Shown in pieces: positions 54,096 through 64,000 of a DNA stretch of 64,000 nt. Position 1 is the first letter of the stretch; each line of letters starts with the position of its first letter. The stretch lies in the NCBI GenBank assembly GCA_037178975.1, contig JASJZH010000005.1, positions 744,001-808,000 on the forward strand, given 5' to 3'. The position numbers and the translations under genes are program-made. The notes beneath the pieces are model-generated. The model worked only from the letters and a program-made list of their open reading frames with translations. It did not search any database and was not told the origin of the DNA. This stretch comes from Oscheius tipulae. Its lineage: Eukaryota > Nematoda > Chromadorea > Rhabditida > Rhabditidae.

Positions 54096-57000
54096 AAAAT
54101 TACGAGAGAGCACGGGTAAGCCTTCTATAGAGCTTTTCTTAAAATGTGTAAAAAAAAAAAGTATTGACGACTGATCGCCGACACAGATCAGTTTAAAACT
54201 GCACAGATCTTTTTACATGGATTTTTTTTTATATTTTAAATTATGCGCCACAGCTGATCATTAAAAACGCCGAATGAGCCCACTGCAAAGATCTTCTTAA
54301 ATCAATTTAGAGCCGACTCCGACAATTTAAAAACGATGCTGTAACGAAAGATTTTAAATTTTTTCCTGCTCACCCACAATATGTCAGTGTCCCCCTAAAA
54401 AAACGCCCCGAAACCTATCAAATTTCACAAGAAAAACGGGGGACACTTGCTCTTGAACACATTACAGCTCAGGTTCCTGGTTATGAAGCTGTTCAAAAAG
54501 TGGCCAGCAGGATAAATAATCTGTTTTTAAGATCATCTTTTCGCTGTGCTTTTCCCGAAGAACTAGTTTTGACGGGGAAAGCCCCTCGGCGGATTAGCGG
54601 GGTGATTCGGTTCGACGCAGGCATTTTGCCTTGGAAAAAATTTGGATGGAAAAGAGCAAAAGTCGGAAGCTAAATCAATAGGATGTCAGGCCCAGGAAAA
54701 AACTTACCTGCACAGCCTCACCCAGAGTTGTCTCACCCGTATACCCTCGTCCAGGAGCGTCTCACCCGTACAGTCTCGGTCAAAACCATAATTTCACTTA
54801 AGTAGCTGTCCAAAAAGTGCAGTCCGCGTTCTAAACCAGATTTTCTTGCTACCCTCGATATCACGAATACCCTGCCACCACAATTGCCACATTTTTTGAC
54901 CTCTGACTTTTTTCTCTCGGCAATAACACGGCCGTTTGCAGGCTTCTCACAGCAGAATCGATGGGACCACCCGGTCTTGAAGGGTCCTTAGAGCGGAAAA
55001 ATGGACACGACAATGTATGAAATCCAAAAAAGGGAGGATAGACTGTTTGAACAGCTATGATCTCTGTGTTCTCTTCATGTCTATTTCTAAAGCCCTCTCT
55101 GATAGTCAAGCAGAAAATTCCAACGGCCAAAAAATCTGATTTACTATATTTGGAGAGACTTATTTACGAGATTGCGATGAAGGGATGCAGCCCGAGAGGG
55201 AAACAAGTTTGTGTTTTGTTTAGGGGAGACTAAATATAGGATATGTGAGAGAGTATTTTGGGAAAAGTGAGAGAGACAGAGAGGCATTCATTCCTCCATG
55301 GTCCGATATGAGTACAGGACTAGCATCTGAACAAGTCAGAGCCATCGTCCTGAGTCTGGTATTGGTTCTTGACGAAAGAACTTGCTTGACTACCTTGACA
55401 GAGAATGAGTCTGGAGTCGAAGGGGCAAAGCCAATAGGTAGACGAGTACCAATTCTCCGAATGAATCAAACGCTTTCAGAATTAAGACAGTACGGACAGT
55501 ATATCTCTCTGATCTTTTTGCTCGACTAATTTCTTGGTGTACCGTGGAAGAGTATAGGTCCCATAGTCAGAGATCTGTACAGTTCCCTGACCGGTAAAAT
55601 CGCTCGACTACCTGGTTTACATTGCAGAAGCATGAGTCGAACCGAAATAGCTCCCTTTTGAACAGTCAAGCTCCATTCCCAATCTTCAAGCCTCCGACTA
55701 CTCTTAAAGAGTAACGCTATTTTTGATCGTTTCCTCTTCCGTCGCCGTAACTACCGCTCATAAACAGTCCTTTAAAGACCGCTCTATTTGTCTTTTTTCC
55801 GAAGCTCGAAAACCGTCGTCTGTCCGCCGTTACTCATCCTTCCTGCCACTTTAACGACTCCATCAAACGTTCTCGTCTTTTCAAAACCAAAGAAGAAGAC
55901 AGCAACACCATGCTGACCGCCAAAAGCACCGTGTGGGGTCATTAGCGCCGCCGAATTGTCATGTTTATGCGCTGGCTCGGCGAGCCGTGCAAATTGGGCA
56001 GGACGCCCCCCGAATACATTGATTTCGGGGGCCCACAGGGCCTAATTTTAGGATCCAGGAAGCTGTCGAGAGAGAGTATAGGTCAAGGGTCGAAAGAGTT
56101 CACCTTGGCTTCTTCCTGGAAAGAAAAAGTACAGAGAGGGGCTTTGTGGGTCGGGACCCGAGATGATAAGGTCTCAGGGATTAGAGCCACATACACTCTG
56201 CTGCAAAACCAGGAACCGAAAGTGAGAGTTTCTGTGGCAAGAGTGACGTAAGCCGAGAAGAAAATGCGAACAGGAGACTTGACTCAGAGAGAGCACATCC
56301 GGAACTGTACTCTCTGTACTTGAATCTGTTCAGAGACAGATAGTATGACACTTCCAGAGAGTCTTTCTAGACCAGTACTCTGTCATCCTTGAAGCTTGAA
56401 CAGAGTAAGAGACAGTCTGAACCAGTATCTTGATGAACCAAGCTATGGTTCCGTATAACCGCCAGTCTTCATCCTCAAGAGTCAAGGTATTGAACTGACT
56501 GGTATCAGTACTCTGAGCATAAGGACAGAGACAGAATCTGAACAGCGGTCCTGATTGGGAGTGTCAATCAAGACTGATCTTCTGTTTCACTACCATGACT
56601 CTCATCTCTTGGTATTCCCTGGTATTACTAGATGACCATCTTCCTAGACTCTGCTCTGGATATCTACGGATCCAGGCAGAATCTCTGATCTCTCGACCCT
56701 CGATGTTCGACCGATGTCCTCATCCGTGACTCGCTCTCTTCCGATTGCAGTTCATCCAAGAGGAAGTCATCTCGGCCTCCAATTGTTGACAAATAGGCCT
56801 ATCAACCGTGAACAATTATCCCGTTTCGGGGACCCCATGTCCTTCTCTCTCTCCCCCATTCTGTTTACATTTAGATACACATAGGGGTTATCCTCTATGT
56901 CTATGATTACACTTTCTCTCTCTCCAGCAGCACTGAAAGCCTAACCATGGGGAAGGCGTCCCCAGTCTGCGTCGGTCTCTGTGTAATGTCGGAACGACAA

Positions 57001-59149
57001 CGCTGCGGGCGGTCACAAAAAGTTGCGGCAAACCGAGATCAACTGCCTACGGGAAGATCAAAGAGTGGGTGCTGAGAGCTGATGAGGAAGAGAAAAAGAG
57101 GTTTTGGGAGGACCGTGATAAGTCATTGGAATGAGCTCAAGATGAGAGGTTATTGATGGTTGGGAGGGGAAGGAAATGGGGACAGGTGGAGCTTGGGAAA
57201 AAAGGAAAAATTTTTTCGGACCGAACTGGATAGAGAAACAGAGAGACAGACAGAGAAGCAGAGAGACAGCAAGACAGAAAAAAAGAGAGGCAGAACCGGT
57301 ACAAATGTCATAGAAGTTCAGAACTTCCTTTGAGTACTCTGAGATCATGGGTCCAATCCCATTGATCAATCCCTGATCTTTTCCTCTTGTACACCCAATT
57401 GTTCCCCAGTCTATCACCTGAACCAACTGTACGTCGAAAATTCAAAGAACCTAGTCAGTTTCCGCTCTCTCCTCTCGCTCTCGCTCTGTTTGAGCAGCTT
57501 CCAACGTTGAAAACGCTCTGCCAGTCAGAGAGTGAGACAGCAAGAGAGGCAAAAAGTAGGTGTGAGTGTTGACAAAGGCTATTCAAGACGAACCTTTGGT
57601 CTTTTCCCTTAGGAGGAAGGGGAATGTTTTGTTCACGAAATTCACACAACCTCACACCCCGTGAGAACCGACAAGTGGGAGAACCGGTTCGGGTCTTTTG
57701 CATAAAATGGTTGTATTTTGGACTCTGAGAGGATGAGGAGCTTGTTCTGTTGGTTCCACGTAGGTGGAATGGGTTGAGAGTACTTCTGAAGCACAAGGGT
57801 ATGAGTATGAGCTAGGATTACATGGGTTATCGCTGTCTCTCAGTCTTTCTGTCTCTTTGTCTCTCTCTCTCTCTCTCTTTGTATCTACATTTCTCTCTTT
57901 CCGTCTCCCTGTCTCAAGGTCTCCTTGTTTCTTTGCCTCTTCCTCTCTCTGACCAGTCGACTACTATAGTCTCCTTGACTCATCCCAGTTTCCGCCTAGT
58001 TGACTCTCTGATTCTCATGTTTTCTGAACACTTCTTCACCCATTATTCATGGTCTCATCTCCTAGCAACCAGACTTAGGAAATCCCTACAGTTCTTACAT
58101 CCGTCTGCTCGTTCTTCGCTGCTGGCCTCATAATTGGCCGTTGGAAATAAATTCGCGAGAGACATGTCAATAGTCAGGACTTTGAGACCTTTAAGCTCCC
58201 GTCGTAAATGGAGCCCCCGCTACACACAAACATTCCCAGAGACCTATGGAGGAGAGAGAGTCAGTTAGTCGGGTACTTATTTCCTATGGGATTGGGGGGC
58301 CTGGGGGCTGTGGAAAACAACTACGGGCACGCAAACATCTTCATGAGTCCCAGTCACCATCTGGAGCCAATAAATAGGATGATGGATTCCGGTGCAGCTG
58401 AAAGAGAGATCTTTGATGTAGACTGGGTAGAAAGAGTATGAGTCAAGGGACCGAGAAAATGAGCACGACCTTCTAGTAGATTCTTTATCTCTCTCTCTCT
58501 CTCTCTCTCTTTCTGTCCGTAGATCGGAGCATGGTTCAAAGTATGGTAGCCAAAAATCCGATGGTATGAGTCGAGAGACTGAACAGCCCAGATCCTGACA
58601 GTAGTCAAAAGTCAGAGCCAGAGAGTTGGTCAAAAGTCTAGTTCTTGACAAAAACTAGACGGTTAGTTTTCAAAACTCTTAGAATCTTACTGTTATCATG
58701 AGTCAAGAAGACTGAATCCGGTAGATTCGTATAGGATTCCCGAAGCACATCCAGATCATCATGCTCCTTGACCGCTAGTCCCTATTCCGACTCGAGTTCC
58801 GATTTCGGTTCTCTTATTACCAAGTGTACTCACATGCACAAAGAGAAAGAGTCAACTTCAGTCCCTCTGTGGTCTTCGATCAGTTCTCAAATTTCGGAGG
58901 GGGGGCTTCCCACGGGCACTCGCTCTCTCTCCGCTCTGCTCATGTCGGTGCACAGTTTGACCACACGGTGTGCAAAGCTGCGCAAAGCAAGCGGCTTCGG
59001 TCATCGAGCGGATCGTCGGCCACAAAGCAGTCGGCTGATACCTTGTGGTGTTCACTTACACGCCGAGAACAGAGAAAGGGATAGGTCAAGAGTACAAAAG
59101 AGCAAGCGAACGAGCTACTGTACATGGCTTAGAAGACAGTGAGGTGGTA
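54096..59149. other. Gene-poor, CT/GA-rich stretch
   Basis: No gene is supported. Two close forward cores (TCACCCGTATACCCTCGTCC and TCACCCGTACAGTCTCGG) lie at about 54733 and 54771, 38 bp apart. Short CT-rich runs dominate 57.8-58.5 kb. Confidence 0.45.
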
Positions 59150-59965
59150 GTCAAGCGTGGACTTGAGAGTCACGGTGGTCTGTTCTGACTCTTGAATACG
59201 GTTCAAAATCTTGTCAACTTTCGACTCTAGCCCTGTCGGAACCGGAACTCGACAGTTACTAACAGTTGTTTGGTTCTCTTGACTACCGACTCATCTTTCG
59301 ATCTCGTGTCTCTCGACAAGCAGATCCTAAGTCGTGACTAGTTCCTACTCTCGACTACCATCCTTTGATCTCTATGTCCGATCTTTGTCTTCCACACTTG
59401 ACCATGTTCGCCGATGCTTGTTCACAACTCTTGAGATGAGTCTCGACCACTCGACTGCCTGTCTGGTCAGGGACTTGGCTACGTGATACGATGTCTGGTC
59501 CACAGGAAGAGGTGACTACCATTGGATCGGTTATGTCTCACTCGGGAACTGTTCCTTGACTATCAGACTATGTCCAGCTGTATACCATGACTCACAGTTC
59601 TTCTTGACTACCAGAACTATCAGAGTCTTCAGCCGGTATTTCGACTACCGTGTCTCTAAGAACTGTTTCTCTCTTTCTGACTGCTTCTTGGCTACCATCT
59701 GGTGCAGAGCTTGTCTATGAGAAACACACTCCCTGAACTGTTCTTTGACTACCGAGCAATGTCTGCTCGACTACCACGACTCTTTGACTGATCCTTGACT
59801 ACCACCTGGTTTATAGCTCGACTACCAAGATTCTCAGTTCTCTCAACTCTTCCTCGACTACCTTACTGTTTCTGGTAGTATACTGTGGCTCTTTCGAAAT
59901 TTCTTGACTACCTGAACAGCTGCTCGTCTTGACTCTCATTCCTCTCGACTGATCCTTTCTCTCTG
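59150..59965. repeat. Irregular array of TTGACTACC / TCGACTACC motifs
   Basis: A nine-base motif TYGACTACC, sometimes TTGACTATC or TTGGCTACC, recurs about 15 times in 800 bp at uneven spacing of roughly 20-80 bp. Examples are near 59278, 59354, 59562, 59608, 59643, 59688, 59745, 59768, 59793, 59817, 59857 and 59909. The intervening sequence is CT-rich and different each time. Related GGTAGTCAAG strings occur near 47.57 and 59.15 kb. Confidence 0.6.
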
Positions 59966-62640
59966 TTTCTCTCTCCAGTAGTACCCATCCGGAATGGGAC
60001 AATGAGGTCTGGAAACGCGTTCATCCGTCGACTTCCGCTTCCCCGGACCCCACGCCGACACACACCCAGTGAGAGAGGGAGAGGCACAAATTACACTCGA
60101 TTATGTAGAAGGGTCGACTGGACATGAAATTCTGTCGTAGCACCATAACCGCGCGCCGCCCTAAAACTGGACACCAAAAAGTGTCCTTTTCTCCAAATTG
60201 ACCGATTTGGATTAAGCCGGAGGGGCTTACGTAAATGGACGGGGGGATTGGAGCAAAAAGGCAAATGTTGCGTCCATTCTTTTTAATGTCCCACTTGGGG
60301 ATTTCAAGACGCCGCAGGATTTGAACTCTTTAGACCTTTGCTTTGGAAATTTTGGGGTGCTAAGAGAATACGGGAAAAGAGAAAAAAGTTCCCGGAACAG
60401 TTGGACAACAAAAGAGACAGAGACGGAGTTCGCGTGTGTTGAATTGAAAAGACAGGGCAATGTTTGTCTTCCGCACACTGTCTGCTGTCTCTCTCGCTCT
60501 TCTGATCAACTATTTGACTCTCTGGAATAAAACATATCATTGGCGAAAACGGGAGAGACAGAGAGACAAAGAGACAGAAAGACAGAGAAAATAAGTGTAA
60601 CAGAACTCGTATAGTCTTGGAGCATGTTGAAAAGGGGCCAGACAGAAGACGAGCCAAAAAAGAGGTCTTTGCCACAGCTGATATCGTGTGACCACAAGGT
60701 CGTCCCGATACCATAGAGGGGAGGAAGAAAATTGGCTTGTTTTCCGGCCTGGTTACGGTATTTTCAAGAATAGGATATAATTGAATACGGAAAAAGGTTG
60801 CCCTAACAACAGTCTTTTTAGGGAACTGGGCGAAAATTGAACCGGTAGGGGATGGGAGAGAGGCTGAAGGTCAGTAAACATTTAGGAGAAACTAGAGTAC
60901 AGAGAGACAGAGACAGACAGACTTGAAGGCTGTTCTGTTGGTTTTTCCTAGCCAAACACGATGGCAAAACTGTCACGTGGGGACAGACACCGACCAAAGA
61001 AAGAACGAGAGAGAGATGGCTGAAAAGATAGCATCTGTGGTCTCAGCCCTTTCATCAATCTTTCCCTTTATGAGTCATTTTTATCCAAAATGGCAACAGA
61101 AACTTCCTCCTTCTCGCTTCAATCATATTGCCACACTTCAAAGTGACAGAGTGTGTGATCTTTGTAGGACTTCCTTCTGGTTTTTTGTCCCACTAGTCTG
61201 CAAATGAGCGGGACCGGTTCAATGTTATTGTCAGTAACAAAGACTTAAAATATTTAAAATGACCAAAACGCAAGAGCATTTTCGGCTCTTACGATGTTTT
61301 GCAAAATTGTAGATTACAATCTACTCTACATCTCTATAAAACACTACAAGTGACGATAATCAGTCTTTAGGCCCTAAAAATGCCTTTAAAGCACCCCACT
61401 TCTGGCATCCGAGACAGTACTTGTGACCTTGCACTATTTTTAGTGTTGCGAGGCTCAGAGCGATCTTTGCGGCTCAATTTTACAACCGTCCGGATTACAG
61501 AGAGTGGTTTTGCGAGTCAATTTTACGACCTGACAGTTCGGCAACAGAAAGAGAGAGGGAAACAAGGCTCTTTGTCTGTCTTGGTACTAATAAATCAGGC
61601 AAATATCCTCCACCAATTGAGGGTCAGAAATACCAAATTAAGTTTGTGTACCGGTAGGAAAACACGTCAATTTGGGCAAGGAAGCAGAGATTGTGAGTCG
61701 AAAATAGAGAGACAAGATGGATGTCCTGAATAGCTGATGAGTCGCTGAAAATTAATGAATCTGCTATTTTGATCAGAGAGGAGAAAGAGCAAAGGAATAA
61801 GAAAGTGAAAGGGACTGTTGACAGTCTTCTCTGCAAGGGACCCTTCCTCATCAACAAGACAATATCAGTGATTTCTGGTCACGGCCTCACAAAGTCTTTT
61901 TTTCAAAAGATCCAGTCATTGAGGGCTATTGAACACGAGGTGAGAAAGATCTCTGTCTCTTTCTCTCTCTATCCTACTAACTTTCCTCATCCCCTTTCTT
62001 CTCCTGTTCTATGATTGTAAACACGGTGGTTCGCTTGCTGCTGTCTCCCGTAACAAAGGGACTGAATGGGCTTCCGTTTCTACGTGTTTCTTTTCAGCTT
62101 CTGTGTGTCTTTGGTAAGGGGAGAGAAGGAATCCAGTCGGCCACGTTGAGAGAGAGAGAGAGAGAGAGAGCTCCAGTTCAAGAGTCGTTTCTTTTGACAA
62201 GGATATGTGATCAGGGATCAGCTGTTCACAGGGAACAGAGAGAGATAGAGAGACAGTTGCTCAAGAGGGGACAAAGACAGAGATCCGTAAAGTCTTTCCT
62301 CCTATCTTCATCCCTCTAATTTGATTCCAATAACAAACAAAGAGGCTCTCTTTTTTTCAAAAAAAAAAAGAGGCGCTCTGTTGAGCCGCTTACGCCACCT
62401 TCGGCATTTCTTGGATAAATAAACTAGCGGTGTGAGACGAGAGACGTCTCTGATCTCTAAATTTTACGCTCGGTCTCGTGTAGAGAGAGTGAGAGAGAGA
62501 GAAAGAGAGCAGATCGTAGGAGGACACTTTATGAACCGCTATTTGCTTCCAATCGGTGAATGTTTGAACTCTGAGAGGTCAAAAGATAGGTGAGGAAGAG
62601 ATCTGACTCCGCTTTAGAACTCAAACTCTGATTTTCAGGT
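59966..62640. other. Gene-poor stretch with repeats
   Basis: No gene is supported. It contains CT/GA tracts, including (GA)n at 62148-62170, and one copy of the TGTTTTGCAAAATTGTAGAT motif at about 61290-61309. Confidence 0.4.
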
Positions 62641-62650
62641 CTCACAATGT

Positions 62651-62697
62651 TCTGCAAAGTTGTAGACCATGTCAAAATGTACAATTTTGCAAAACAC
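62651..62697 (+). repeat. Short hairpin with TGTTYTGCAAARTTGTA arms
   Basis: The left arm TGTTCTGCAAAGTTGTA pairs with the right arm TACAATTTTGCAAAACA over 17 bases with two mismatches that can form G-U or A-C pairs, around a loop of about 14 bases. One-armed copies lie near 443, 4903 and 61290. Confidence 0.65.
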
Positions 62698-62755
62698 CAC
62701 TAATCTTGCCTGGTACCGAAAACTCGCTTCAAAGTCGCCAAAAATGTAAGCTTCT

Positions 62756-62830
62756 GGAAGCGTGGCCTAGTGGATAAGAGCACGGATTGTGAAGAAAACA
62801 GTCAAAAGATCGAATCCTATCCGCCTTTTT
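62756..62830 (+). ncRNA. tRNA-like sequence ending in a T-run
   Basis: GTGGCCTAGTGGATAAGAGC is a strong A-box region, GATCGAATCC is a B-box, and TTTTT follows directly as a polymerase III stop signal. The spacing fits a tRNA with GTG in the anticodon position. The D-arm and anticodon arm pair poorly, so it is probably a tRNA pseudogene or SINE head, though it could be transcribed. Confidence 0.5.
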
Positions 62831-64000
62831 ATCAGTTTTTAACCGAAAAGCAGGTTTTAAACCGCCCAGACGGTCATTTCGGGAAAGGAGAGTCTATCAC
62901 TTGGTTTTATCGAAGAGACGCACAGCGGGGAGCCATAATGTCCTTCAGTCCAGTAGAAAATCAGAAGATTGTGGATCAAAAATGAGCAAATCCCTACTGT
63001 GGAAAACATCGTAAAACTGGAGTTAATGCCGTCTGACAGCGGTCTGAATGAAATATTTTACGAGCACGGCCTTCTCTGTCACTCTGAATGGCAACATATG
63101 GATTAATCTGGCTGAAAGTACGACCTGGTGCCTTGTTTCGAAGGGGTCTGAGGGTGGAAATATACACATGTGTATCCGTCTCTGTCTTTCTCACTTTGTC
63201 TTCCTCTCTTCCTGTCTCGTCTCTCGGTCCAGCCCATTCCTTACAGTACCTAATCCACCTCCATTCTCCCTTATTACGATATTAAAGAAGGGCAAATGAC
63301 CTGCGAGGGAGAAGCGGCGGCGCTGCCCCGACAGAACGAAAGAGAACCGGGCTCATAAAAAGCTCGTAAAGAAGGGTCCGAGCAAGTAGTTCGTAAACTA
63401 GGCAAATGTGTCACTTTACCGGTCGTCAAGGCATCGATTCCGTCAGGGATCTTGTAAATTTTTTTGTCCTAGCGACTAAAGTTTCGTGTTCTGTTCTTAG
63501 CCACGCGTGTGCTCCGCACAGTTGAAAAGGAGCCACAACAAACAAACATTCGTTTCTCTCCCGTTCTCGCTCTCACTCTCTCTCGAGTCCGGTAGTCAAC
63601 CAACCCGCACATTAATTTTGCAGAATGTGTGGGGGTCCAATTTGTCAAAATGACACATGGGCGAGATTGCTAATCTGTCAAAAATTTGAGGCAGGGAGGT
63701 GGAAAATATCAAGGGGAGAGAGCCGAGGGACTGAGCTGGATCCAGTAGACTACTGTGAGTACAGAGTTTGAAATTTACTGTCAATGTCTCTCTGTCAAAG
63801 AGGGTTCAAAGAATCCTGGACCCTCAAAAATTGAAAAAATCGATGGTCAAGTTATTTTTTTATAGAAGGTACAGTGGGGATATAATAGAGGGTACAGTGG
63901 AAAATTTTGAAGAAAACAGGCCTGAAAACCTTGTCTTTTCAGCACAGGATATTTGGCACACGGTAGAAGAATTGTAGAAAAGCCTGAGGGTTTGAAACAC
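62831..64000. other. Right-hand edge without supported genes
   Basis: Only short open frames without domains or splice partners are present. A gene could continue beyond the window edge. Confidence 0.4.

Noticed and set aside
57764-57952. Ser/Leu-rich plus-strand frame
   Set aside because: It is a translation of a CT microsatellite.
59150-59965. CRISPR-like reading of the GACTACC array
   Set aside because: The motif is only nine bases, spacing is irregular, and the genome is clearly that of an animal.

Overview
This window reads as animal nuclear DNA, most probably from a nematode. The evidence is genes split by very small introns (about 20-50 bp for most, with TTTCAG-like acceptors), a seven-transmembrane chemoreceptor of the nematode serpentine (Srh/Str-like) type, an AMP-activated kinase gamma subunit, several small secreted proteins in local paralogous copies, and abundant short dispersed repeats. 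I cannot name a genus from the sequence. Exon boundaries below were worked out by hand from splice sites and reading-frame continuity.

Layout. (1) 0.6-4.3 kb: a secreted-family gene (+), a second family member (-), and a gene with two tandem copies of an unknown two-exon module (-). (2) 5.7-9.3 kb: an eight-exon AMPK-gamma-like gene (-) with a foldback element in its 1.8 kb intron. (3) 9-16.3 kb: a dense patch of a short repeat, with no gene until another secreted-family member at 15.7-16.4 kb (-); the fourth member is at 19.7-20.6 kb (+). (4) 22-30 kb: a multi-pass membrane protein with a PPxY-rich tail, a small single-pass membrane protein, a chemoreceptor with a decayed upstream copy, the 3' end of a LINE-type retrotransposon, and a 16-repeat ankyrin gene. 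Remnants resembling the tail and small-membrane genes recur in the same order just after the ankyrin gene. (5) 30-64 kb: a gene-poor stretch rich in GA/CT tracts, tRNA-like sequences and short repeat elements. I support only two genes here: an IER2/IER5-type immediate-early-response gene at 46.9-48.0 kb (-) and a possible small cysteine-containing secreted protein at 53.8 kb (+).

Most notable signals: a four-member divergent secreted family spread over 20 kb; an AMPK-gamma protein that has lost two of its expected nucleotide-contact positions; a ~95 bp element with both ends conserved (six copies, confined to the gene-poor half); a separate tightly clustered repeat at 9-16 kb; a foldback family shared between 2.3 kb and 37 kb; and an apparent excess of AP-1-type sites around the only immediate-early-type gene.
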